DNA of 26,229 nt from an uncultured Lachnospiraceae bacterium (GTDB taxonomy: Bacteria > Bacillota > Clostridia > Lachnospirales > Lachnospiraceae): assembly GCA_934371475.1 (NCBI GenBank), contig CAKRNX010000014.1:1-26229 (forward strand), written 5' to 3'. Position numbers and translations under genes: made by a program. The notes under the pieces were generated by a model. It did no database searches. It was not told where the DNA came from and worked only from the letters and a program-made list of their open reading frames with translations. Position 1 is the stretch's first letter. The number at the start of each line of letters is the position of its first letter. Of this stretch, positions 16,123 through 23,573 are shown in pieces.

Positions 16123-17100
16123 TCACAGCACGTCTTTGATTACCCGCTCCACATTTTTGCTGAATATCTTTTCAATCTCTGACCCGGAAAATCCCTGTTT
16201 CGCCAGCTCATGAGCCAGCTTTCCATAATCCTGCGGGCCTTTAAGCGTCAGTGTTCCGCCAATCCCGTCGAAATCACTTCCAAGTGCTGCACATTCAATC
16301 CCACCTGCATTGGCGATATGCTTCAAATGTGCGGTCAGATCCTCTATGCGATTCTCTCTGCTCCCCGGATACAGAAATGCCGGGCACTGATTCAGTCCCA
16401 CAACGCCCCCTGCATTTCCCACTGCGCGGATCATCCCGTCCGTCAGGTTCCTCGGCACCGGACATAGTGCCCTTGCATTGGAATGGCTCGCCACAAAGGG
16501 CTTTTTGCTCAGCCCGGCCACATCCCAGAATCCGCCGTCCGACAGATGACTCACATCGATAAGTATCCCCAGACGGTTCAGCTCCCCTACCGCCTCTTTT
16601 CCAAAACGGGTAAGGCCGCGGCGCATCTGCGCCTCCTCCGTACTGTTAGGATGCCCAAAACAATTGCGGTAATTCCAGGTCAGTCCGAGCAGCCGCACAC
16701 CCATCCTGTGATATTCCGCAAGCCGCTCCATCCGCCCTTTCACTTCACGTCCGTCCTCTATCGTAAGAAATGCGCTGATCTTTCCCTGACGCCAGTTCTG
16801 CTGCATCTGACCAAAACTGCCCGCATAGGCGATCTGATCCGGATATTTTTCCAGCGTCCGGTAAAAAATTCCCGCCAGGCGCTCTATATATCTGCCATCG
16901 TTCAGCAGTGGTCCCGCCAGACGTTTCAGCCGCATGGACTGCAGGAAAATCGCAAAAAACTGCCCTTTTGCGCCTCCCTGCGCCAGCCTCTCTCCGTCCA
17001 GCATTGCTGAAGGCAGATGCCAGACCTGATGCCTGCCGCGAAACCACGCCTGCATCAGCGTATCACAGTGCATATCAATAAACGGAATTTTTTCTTCCAT
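16123..17100 (-). CDS. Membrane-dipeptidase family (M19) zinc peptidase, 325 aa
   Basis: Hydrolyses dipeptides at a two-zinc site. The metal ligands line up with renal dipeptidase: His11 and Asp13 (MHCDT), the bridging Glu115 (TIEDG), His185 (DVSHLS) and His206 (ASHSNAR). GSDFDGI (274-280) supplies the acidic residue near the site. No signal peptide is present, so it is probably cytosolic, as is usual for bacterial members. The start has AAGGGGAA upstream. It begins 36 bp after the GTPase-nuclease gene on the same strand and may be co-transcribed. Substrate range cannot be read from sequence. Confidence 0.92.
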   Translation of the reverse strand: MEEKIPFIDMHCDTLMQAWFRGRHQVWHLPSAMLDGERLAQGGAKGQFFAIFLQSMRLKRLAGPLLNDGRYIERLAGIFYRTLEKYPDQIAYAGSFGQMQQNWRQGKISAFLTIEDGREVKGRMERLAEYHRMGVRLLGLTWNYRNCFGHPNSTEEAQMRRGLTRFGKEAVGELNRLGILIDVSHLSDGGFWDVAGLSKKPFVASHSNARALCPVPRNLTDGMIRAVGNAGGVVGLNQCPAFLYPGSRENRIEDLTAHLKHIANAGGIECAALGSDFDGIGGTLTLKGPQDYGKLAHELAKQGFSGSEIEKIFSKNVERVIKDVL

Positions 17101-17136
17101 CTGCTGTTCCCCTTTTTCAAAAATAGCTTACTTCGG

Positions 17137-19875
17137 TCAGCTCTCCAGTGTCTTTTTCCCCAGCCGCACTTCTTCCATCAGCGCAGCCATATCTTCGCTC
17201 AGATTCTCAAACAGGTAATTCTTTCCGCCCGGATGTTCCTGCAGAAACTCCCTCTGAATCTCCCGGCATGTTTCCTGGATCTGCCGGTAAAGCCCTTTGG
17301 CTGACAGACGTTTTGCGCCCTGTCCCCAGATAATGACCTGCTCTGCGGCATCTGAAGTAGCTACCGTCACATCGTATTTTCTGCCAATCTGATGTACCGT
17401 CTTTTCGATGTACTGATCGGCAGTCTCGGCCTCTTTTGTATAAATCACATGAATATTGTGATACTTCTGTACCTCTCCCGCATTTCCTTCCACCTTATAG
17501 GCATCAAAGACCAGAATCAGCGTCATCTTCCGGTATCCCTGATAATTGCAGAGAATATCCATCAGTTTTCCTCTGGCACTCTCCAGGCTGATTTTTGCCA
17601 GATCCTTTAATTCATCCCAGGCAAAAATAATATTGTATCCGTCCACCAGCAGATACTGATCTTTCAGCTGCGTCTCTCCAAAACGGCGCACCTGCTGCGT
17701 CTGAAGACTGCTGCTGCCGCGCGTTCTGCGGTTCCAGCTGCCCCGGTCCTGTTTTACCGATCCGAATGTCCGCTGAAAAATCTCATACAGTTCACCGTCA
17801 TCCTGAATATCTGCCGCGTACCCACGGCTGCCCCGTCCTCCGATCCCATGCTCCATCACCCGGCTGCCCTGCGCGGAACCCGAAAGTGCCTCTTCCAGCT
17901 CCGGATCTTCCTCCGCAGGCATCGCCGACTCCAGATGCATATAGTCCCGCACCTGATCCCACGGCACCACAAATCCTGCGCCATGAGTACAGAACACCGA
18001 ACCGCAGGGATTGTCCAGATCACTGTCCGGATCATAGCCAACCATCTCTATTACCTCCTGCGCATTATGGCAGGGCTGATATCCCTTCAGCGTGCAGAAC
18101 AGTCTGCCGCATCCTCTCGTGTAGGCATTGACCTCTCTCTGATAATCCCGCATTCCGGATACCGGCGCACTTCCCGTCAGCACCGCCAGACCACTGTCCA
18201 GCTCCGGCCCCGCAAACGTTCCCTGCATTTTCTGGATATCTGCCATCGCTCTTCCTACATTTTCTGCCGGAAGTTCCAGACGGTACTCATACACCGGCTC
18301 CAGCAGTATGCTCTGCGCCTGTCTCAGTCCCTGGCGCACTGCACGGTAAGTAGCCTGGCGAAAATCTCCGCCCTCGGTATGTTTGATATGGGCGCGCCCG
18401 GACACGAGCGTGATTTTCATATCGGTAATCTCTGCTCCCATCAGAACGCCGCGGTGCTGCTTCTCTTCCAGATGCGTCAGGATCAGCCTCTGCCAGTTCA
18501 GATCCAGCTCATCCGTGCTGCAGCAGCTTGCAAATTCCAAGCCGCTCCCGGGTTCTCCCGGTTCCAGGAGCAGATGCACCTCCGCATAATGGCGCAGCGG
18601 CTCAAAATGTCCCACGCCCTCGACCGGAGCGGCAATCGTCTCCTTGTATACAATACTTCCCGAACCAAATTCCACCGATACCCCAAACCGTTCCAGGATC
18701 ATGCTCTTGAGTATCTCAATCTGCACTTCTCCCATCACCTGGACATGCAGCTCTCCCAGCCGCTCATCCCATACCAGATGCAGCTCCGGGATCTCTTCTT
18801 CCAGCTGCTTGAGCTTCAGAAACATCACATGCACATCACATTCCGGCGGAAACTTGATCCCGTAAGTCAGTACCGGTTCCAGCAGAGGCAGATTGCTGCC
18901 GCTCTCACTGCCAAGCCCCTGCCCGCTCACCGTCCGTGTCAGTCCGGTCACTGCGCATACTGTTCCCGCCGGCGCTTCATTCACGGCCGCATAACCGGCT
19001 CCGGAATATATTCTGATCTGATCCGCTTTCTCTTTCCACTGCTCCGGCTCTCCGTCCGGATTCATCCACATTCCCTGCAGGATCTGCTTGACTTTCAGAC
19101 ATCCTCCTGTCACTTTCATGTAAGTCAGGCGGTTCCCCTGCGGATCCCTCGCAATCTTATAAACCCTGGCTCCAAACTCATCCGGACATTCCGGAAGCCT
19201 CGTATAGCGCACCAGCCCATGCAGGAGTTCTTCCACACCGCGCATTTTCAGTGCGGAACCAAAATAACAGGGAAATACTTTTCTTTCGGCGATCAACCGT
19301 ATGCGTTCCCCCGTCTCCACCGTTCCGCTCTCCAGAAACTGCTCCAGCACCTCTTCCCCGCACATAGCCAGCTCTTCCAAAAAAGCGTCTGTTTCCTCCG
19401 TCGGAAACTCCAGGCAGTGTTCACTCAGCCGTCCCTGCAGTTCCCGCATCAGCTTCTCCCGGTCCGTTCCTTCCTGATCCATTTTGTTGATAAAAAGGAA
19501 CACCGGTATCTGATAGCGGCGCAGCAGTCTCCACAGCGTCATCACATGGCCCTGCACACCGTCTGCTCCGCTGATCACCAGTATGGCAGCATCCAGCACC
19601 TGCAGCGTCCGCTCCATCTCCGCGGAAAAATCCACATGCCCCGGCGTATCCAGCAGTGTGATTTTCCTCTCATCTATCACAAGCTCCGCCTGCTTGGAAA
19701 AAATAGTAATACCCCTGGCACGTTCCAATTCATACGTATCCAGAAAAGCATCCTTATGGTCTACTCTTCCCGCTCTCCGGATGCTCCCTGTCAAATACAG
19801 AATACTTTCTGCCAGTGTTGTTTTTCCTGCATCCACATGGGCCAGAATGCCCACATTCAGCTTTTCTGCTCTCAT
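17137..19875 (-). CDS. TetM/EF-G-like translational GTPase fused to a YacP/Rae1-type NYN nuclease, 912 aa
   Basis: Residues 1-640 form a ribosomal-protection-type GTPase: G1 AHVDAGKT (12-19), G2 RGITI (54-58), G3 DTPGH (76-80), G4 NKMD (130-133), G5 SAL (207-209). Domains II, III, IV and V follow as in TetM. After a flexible linker (about 650-735) comes a complete NYN domain (740-870): LLVDGYNIIFAWDELKDL, LVFDAYK, YTKEAETADQYIEK, VATSDAAEQVIIWGQGAKRLSAKGL. This matches B. subtilis YacP (Rae1), which cleaves mRNA in the ribosomal A site. Acidic Asp745, Asp791, Asp820 and Asp842 are present, so the nuclease looks intact. I infer a ribosome-directed factor that pairs GTP-driven binding with mRNA cleavage. 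The domain IV tip differs from TetM, so tetracycline resistance is doubtful. The start at 19875 has AAAGGAG and fits homologues; an in-frame ATG at 19950 with GGAG would add a CAVCGH tail. Confidence 0.93.
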   Translation of the reverse strand: MRAEKLNVGILAHVDAGKTTLAESILYLTGSIRRAGRVDHKDAFLDTYELERARGITIFSKQAELVIDERKITLLDTPGHVDFSAEMERTLQVLDAAILVISGADGVQGHVMTLWRLLRRYQIPVFLFINKMDQEGTDREKLMRELQGRLSEHCLEFPTEETDAFLEELAMCGEEVLEQFLESGTVETGERIRLIAERKVFPCYFGSALKMRGVEELLHGLVRYTRLPECPDEFGARVYKIARDPQGNRLTYMKVTGGCLKVKQILQGMWMNPDGEPEQWKEKADQIRIYSGAGYAAVNEAPAGTVCAVTGLTRTVSGQGLGSESGSNLPLLEPVLTYGIKFPPECDVHVMFLKLKQLEEEIPELHLVWDERLGELHVQVMGEVQIEILKSMILERFGVSVEFGSGSIVYKETIAAPVEGVGHFEPLRHYAEVHLLLEPGEPGSGLEFASCCSTDELDLNWQRLILTHLEEKQHRGVLMGAEITDMKITLVSGRAHIKHTEGGDFRQATYRAVRQGLRQAQSILLEPVYEYRLELPAENVGRAMADIQKMQGTFAGPELDSGLAVLTGSAPVSGMRDYQREVNAYTRGCGRLFCTLKGYQPCHNAQEVIEMVGYDPDSDLDNPCGSVFCTHGAGFVVPWDQVRDYMHLESAMPAEEDPELEEALSGSAQGSRVMEHGIGGRGSRGYAADIQDDGELYEIFQRTFGSVKQDRGSWNRRTRGSSSLQTQQVRRFGETQLKDQYLLVDGYNIIFAWDELKDLAKISLESARGKLMDILCNYQGYRKMTLILVFDAYKVEGNAGEVQKYHNIHVIYTKEAETADQYIEKTVHQIGRKYDVTVATSDAAEQVIIWGQGAKRLSAKGLYRQIQETCREIQREFLQEHPGGKNYLFENLSEDMAALMEEVRLGKKTLES

Positions 19876-19919
19876 TATCTGCTCCTTTAATTTCTGTTCT
19901 GATCTATCCCACTTCGGCA

Positions 19920-19978
19920 TGAGATGACCGCAAACTGCGCACCTCTGCATCTATACTCCGTAGGTGGATGTCATCTCA
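19920..19978 (-). promoter_or_regulatory. Structured leader ahead of the GTPase-nuclease gene
   Basis: Perfect 9-bp arms TGAGATGAC (19970-19978 on the minus strand) and GTCATCTCA (19920-19928) enclose CACCT/AGGTG inner arms. The first arm contains the stop codon of the MFS gene, so a ribosome finishing that gene would disrupt the stem. No T-run follows. No promoter is evident in the gap, which suggests the fusion gene depends on readthrough from upstream. Confidence 0.4.
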
Positions 19979-21133
19979 CATCTGATATCTCACTGCCTTT
20001 CCGGCTGTCAGTGACAAAGCCGCCAGCAATACCAGCAGATACACCGGATAACTGTCAGCTCCCGTCCACACTGCCAGCAGCCCAAACACTGCCGGAATGA
20101 CTGCTCCGCCCAGACATGATGCCGCCATCTGCATTCCCATGACTCCATATCCGCGATCCGCATCATCATAGAGATCCGTACTATGTATCAGTGCCGGATA
20201 AACCGGCGCACATCCGGTTCCCAGGATCAGGAGTCCCGCCAGAAGTGTCTCCTGACCCGGCAGCAACAGACAGACCAACCCCAACAGGATGGCCGCCTGT
20301 CCCAGATGCAGGACTCTCCTGTCTCCAATCCGGTCTGCAGCCAGAGCATAACCCAGCCTGCCGGCCACAATTCCGATAAAAAACAGACTGACCCACCGGG
20401 CCGCCGTCAACGCATCTGCCATGTCCGTCAGAACGATATAACTCCCGGCCCAGATACTGGCGGAAGCTTCCAGTGCGCCGCAGAAAAAGAATGCCGCCAG
20501 CCTGTTCTTCATTCCCGGCAGCTTCCGTATTTTTCCAATGGAAAGTACCTTTCTGTTCCCTGTTCTCAGAAGCGCTGTCTTTTTTGTCATCCCCCGCCAC
20601 GCCGGCAGTGACATAAACAGCAGCATTGTCAGGACGACCTCCGTAATTCCTGCGATCTGGTATCCTGAATGCCAGTTCAGACTGCCGGTAAAACACAGTC
20701 CCATCAGACAGGGACCAGCCGCCGCTCCTACCCCTCTGAAACTGTGAAGCAAGCCGATCTGCCTGGCCCTGCAGTTTTGCACAGCAAATCCATTGGCCAC
20801 CGCATCAAGTCCTCCTGACCCTGCTCCAAAAGCCAGCGCCCACAGGCACAGATGCCACAATCTCCTGGACATGGAAAATCCCATCAGAGCCAGTGCCAGC
20901 AATCCCAGACATAGGATTGCTGTTTTGGCCGTGCCGATCTGCCGGACGATCCTGCCGCACACCAAAGCAGAACACAGCCCTCCGGTCAGAATAATCATGC
21001 TAATCAGTCCCGCTGCAAACACGGACGTCTCCAGATCCTGATACATGGAAGGCCAGGCTGCGCCCAGCAGGCCGTCCGGCAGACCGAGACTGAAAAAAAT
21101 CAGATATAAAATCAAAAGCAATAAGGTCGTCAT
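19976..21133 (-). CDS. Major facilitator superfamily transporter, 385 aa
   Basis: About 12 transmembrane helices in two halves. The N-terminal LPDGLLGAAWPSMYQDL is typical of the FucP/sugar-like or multidrug MFS branches, and GRIVRQIGTAKTA is the loop 2-3 motif (G-x3-D/R-x-G-x-R/K type). The corresponding loop of the second half is GRLGYALAADRIGDRRV. HSFRGVGAAAGP replaces the more usual HSF-GLGA--GP. The substrate cannot be assigned. The ATG has GGAGG 8 nt ahead. It follows the PTS gene after a 200-bp gap holding a strong hairpin and a candidate small ORF, and its stop lies in the leader stem of the next gene. Confidence 0.88.
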   Translation of the reverse strand: MTTLLLLILYLIFFSLGLPDGLLGAAWPSMYQDLETSVFAAGLISMIILTGGLCSALVCGRIVRQIGTAKTAILCLGLLALALMGFSMSRRLWHLCLWALAFGAGSGGLDAVANGFAVQNCRARQIGLLHSFRGVGAAAGPCLMGLCFTGSLNWHSGYQIAGITEVVLTMLLFMSLPAWRGMTKKTALLRTGNRKVLSIGKIRKLPGMKNRLAAFFFCGALEASASIWAGSYIVLTDMADALTAARWVSLFFIGIVAGRLGYALAADRIGDRRVLHLGQAAILLGLVCLLLPGQETLLAGLLILGTGCAPVYPALIHSTDLYDDADRGYGVMGMQMAASCLGGAVIPAVFGLLAVWTGADSYPVYLLVLLAALSLTAGKAVRYQM

Positions 21134-21148
21134 CCCTTCATCCTCCGC

Positions 21149-21274
21149 TCACAACAATTCAGGAATGCCGGCGGCATTCCTGAATTTAAAGATATCAAAA
21201 TCTGAACCTCCGGCTCCGTCAGCAAAGCAGACATTCACGTTCCGCTTTGCCGCATACTCATCCGCATTCATCAT
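21149..21274 (-). CDS. Candidate 41-aa small protein upstream of the MFS gene
   Basis: The frame starts MMNADEYAAKRNVNVCFADG and ends FRNAAGIPELL, stopping 15 nt before the MFS start. The preceding frame stays open well upstream, into the end of the PTS gene. EYAAKRNVNV resembles the small ORF at 9204-9311 and a short frame near 1020. The upstream AGAAGAAA is a poor ribosome site and a 14-bp palindrome lies inside the frame, so this may be a leader element rather than a protein. Confidence 0.22.
   Translation of the reverse strand: MMNADEYAAKRNVNVCFADGAGGSDFDIFKFRNAAGIPELL
21156..21186. repeat. Near-perfect 31-bp palindrome (hairpin) before the MFS gene
   Basis: Arms of 14 bp (AATTCAGGAATGCC at 21156-21169, GGCATTCCTGAATT at 21173-21186) flank a 3-nt loop. 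The minus-strand RNA would fold very stably about 20 nt ahead of the MFS start. The following TTGTTG is a poor T-run, so it may be a weak terminator of the PTS transcript, an attenuator or an RNA-stability element. Confidence 0.7.
21231..21264 (-). repeat. Short dispersed repeat, copy 2
   Basis: The best-preserved copy. Its positions 21240-21255 are identical to 1014-1029, and the whole stretch matches 9256-9289 at 27 of 34 bases. It lies 70-103 nt past the PTS stop codon. Confidence 0.4.
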
Positions 21275-21333
21275 ACCATGAATTTCTTCTGATTTGAAAC
21301 CCTTTTCTGTATTTTCCGGATCAGCGCTTCTGT

Positions 21334-23421
21334 TTATCTGCTTCTTTTCAGCACCAGCAGCGTCTGTCCAAAACAGATCTCTCCCTCATTTACCTGTTTT
21401 ACCTGCCATTCTTCTCCCAGCTCCGTACAGACCACCGGAGATGCCAGGGAGGGCACATGTGTGTTCAGGTATTCCAGATCCATCCGTATCATCGGATCGC
21501 CCTTTTTTAATTTCTGTCCTTCCCTGACCTGACAGTCGAAACCGTTCCCGTTCAGTTTTACTGTATCAATGCCAAGATGGATCAGCAGACTGATGCCGCT
21601 CTCCGTCTGGTATCCCAGTGCATGGCCTGTTTCAAATACAAACAGTACTATTCCATTCTCCGGCGCACACACCAGCGGCTTGGACGGAATCACCGCCGCA
21701 CCTGTTCCCACTGCCCCGGAGGCAAACGCCTCATCCGGAACCTGTTCAAGCGGCATCATGCGGCCTTCCAGAGGACTTCCGATCTCTATCTCATCTGTCT
21801 GCCCCACCTCCGCGCTTTCCAGATATTCTTCCAGCCCGGTCTTGATCACCGTCACCCGCGGACCGTAAATGATCTGCACACCATTGCCGCTGCGGATCAC
21901 ACCGGATGCGCCTGTCACTTTCAGTTCTATCTCATCCACAAGAGCCGGATCCTTCACCGTACAGCGCAGCCTCGTGGCACAGCAGTCCAGATCAGAAATG
22001 TTATCTTTGCCGCCAAGCCCTCTGCAGATGCCTGCTGACACGGTATCCTGACATCCTTTCGTGTCCCGTGCCCTGTCCGCTCCTGTTCTTCTGTTCCCTG
22101 CGTCCGCTTCCATATCGCTGCGGCGGTACAGTTTTACCTCTTCCTCCTGCACACGCCCCGGCGTCTTCAGATCCAGCTTTGTAATCAACAGATAAAATAC
22201 CAGATAGTAGATCACAAAATACACCGCTCCCACCGGCAAAATCCGGATCCAGTTCGTTTTTCCGTTGCCCTGTAATATACCAAACAGCAACAGGTCAATC
22301 AGCCCGCCCGAAAACGTCATTCCCACCCCTACCCGGAGGATATGCATGAACATATATGCCGCCCCGGCCAACACGCAGTGTATCCCGTACAGAACAGGCG
22401 CCACAAACAGAAATGTAAATTCCAGAGGCTCCGTGATGCCCGTTACCATAGATGTCAGCGCCGCCGACAGCAGCAAACCGCCGGCCTCTTCTCTTTTCTG
22501 CGGAAGAGCCGCCCTGTACATAGCCAGCGCCGCACCCGGCAGCCCGAAAATCATCAGAGGATATTTTCCTGCCATAAACCGCGTTGCCGATACAGCAAAC
22601 CGTTGTACTGACGGATCCGCCAGCTGGGCAAAAAAGATATTCTGTGCACCCTCAATGGTCTGACCCGCTACTTCCATGGTTCCTCCCAGCGCCGTCTGCC
22701 AGAACGGAAGATAAAATACGTGATGCAGTCCGAACGGGATCAGCAGCCGCTCCATCAGGCCATAGATCCAGGTGCCCGCATAGCCGGAGCGAAGCACCAG
22801 ATCTCCCACTGCATAGATCCCCTGCTGCACAGGCGGCCATACATAATACAGCAAAATCCCCACTCCCGTATAAACCAGTGCGCTGATTACCGGAACAAAA
22901 CGGCTGCCTCCAAAAAAAGACAGTACCTGCGGAAGCTCAACCCGGTAAAAACAATTGTGCAGGGCAGCCACTCCCAGCCCTACCAGTATTCCGCCGAACA
23001 CGCCCAGCTGAAGGGAAGTAATCCCGCACACCTGTGCCACTGCGCCATCCAGCATGGCCTCCGCCCCTCCGTGAAGTACAATCATCGCCGACAGCGCCGC
23101 ATGCATAATCAGGAATGCAATGGCCGCCGACAGCGCCGCCACCTCCTTCTCTTTTCTTGCCATTCCTATGGCAACGCCCAACGCAAAAATCAGAGGCAGA
23201 TTTGCAAAAATAATGTTGCCCGCCTTCCCCATCACTTCAAAAATTCCGTACCATACCGTTCCCTGCCCCAGTATCCGCTCCAGATGGTACGCCCGCAGCA
23301 TTGTTTCATTCGTCAGTGACGAACCGATGCCCATCAGAAGTCCCGCTGCGGGAAGAATCGCAATCGGCAGCATAAAAGAGCGCCCTACCCGCTGCAGGAC
23401 GCCAAACACTCTGTCTTTCAT
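21334..23421 (-). CDS. PTS glucose/N-acetylglucosamine family EIICBA permease, 695 aa
   Basis: Imports a hexose and phosphorylates it using phosphate from HPr. The membrane EIIC domain (1-420) starts VLQRVGRSFMLPIAILPAAGLL and has GGSRFVPV, the conserved TGITEPLEF (328-336) and KTPGR at its end. EIIB (about 460-530) holds DLDCCATRLR, with Cys481 in the phosphorylation position. EIIA (about 545-695) has His600 (FETGH) and His615 (LIHLGIDTV), matching E. coli EIIA His75 and His90. All three domains needed after HPr are in one chain. EIIC reads closer to NagE than to PtsG, so GlcNAc or glucose are the likely substrates. Two small palindromes lie upstream. The start has GGAAGGAG. Confidence 0.93.
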   Translation of the reverse strand: MKDRVFGVLQRVGRSFMLPIAILPAAGLLMGIGSSLTNETMLRAYHLERILGQGTVWYGIFEVMGKAGNIIFANLPLIFALGVAIGMARKEKEVAALSAAIAFLIMHAALSAMIVLHGGAEAMLDGAVAQVCGITSLQLGVFGGILVGLGVAALHNCFYRVELPQVLSFFGGSRFVPVISALVYTGVGILLYYVWPPVQQGIYAVGDLVLRSGYAGTWIYGLMERLLIPFGLHHVFYLPFWQTALGGTMEVAGQTIEGAQNIFFAQLADPSVQRFAVSATRFMAGKYPLMIFGLPGAALAMYRAALPQKREEAGGLLLSAALTSMVTGITEPLEFTFLFVAPVLYGIHCVLAGAAYMFMHILRVGVGMTFSGGLIDLLLFGILQGNGKTNWIRILPVGAVYFVIYYLVFYLLITKLDLKTPGRVQEEEVKLYRRSDMEADAGNRRTGADRARDTKGCQDTVSAGICRGLGGKDNISDLDCCATRLRCTVKDPALVDEIELKVTGASGVIRSGNGVQIIYGPRVTVIKTGLEEYLESAEVGQTDEIEIGSPLEGRMMPLEQVPDEAFASGAVGTGAAVIPSKPLVCAPENGIVLFVFETGHALGYQTESGISLLIHLGIDTVKLNGNGFDCQVREGQKLKKGDPMIRMDLEYLNTHVPSLASPVVCTELGEEWQVKQVNEGEICFGQTLLVLKRSR

Positions 23422-23443
23422 CCTTCAGTCTCCTTCCATCATA

Positions 23444-23487
23444 ACATACCACCTTAGTATGTCCGATTTCTGCCATTTTTAGCAGAA
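23444..23487 (-). promoter_or_regulatory. Tandem palindromes in the PTS leader
   Basis: Two perfect 6-bp inverted repeats sit 5 nt apart: ACATAC/GTATGT (23444-23462, 7-nt gap) and TTCTGC/GCAGAA (23468-23487, 8-nt gap). The nearer lies 23 nt upstream of the PTS start. They may be operator half-sites or a folded leader. I could not find a matching promoter or a confident antiterminator (RAT) sequence in the 152-bp gap. Confidence 0.35.
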
Positions 23488-23573
23488 CGGAAAGAAACAA
23501 AACAGCGCATTTTTGATTTTGTTCTGCGCCGCTTCACATCATTTTCTCGGGCAACCAGCCAGGCAGCCATGCT

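Noticed and set aside
17848..19890. 680-codon plus-strand frame opposite the GTPase-nuclease gene
   Set aside because: Antisense shadow of a GC-biased gene. The minus-strand protein has full GTPase and NYN motifs, while this frame is rich in His, Gln and Arg with no domain.
14633..19986. A 17-bp near-match (16 of 17) between the nrdR leader (14633-14649) and the end of the MFS gene (19970-19986)
   Set aside because: One copy encodes the last MFS residues and the other lies in an unrelated leader. One such match is plausible by chance between coding and leader sequence.
23454..23570. 38-aa basic frame just after the ABC permease stop (MAAWLVAREN...)
   Set aside because: No proper ribosome site, and the frame runs through both PTS leader palindromes. 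More likely untranslated leader.
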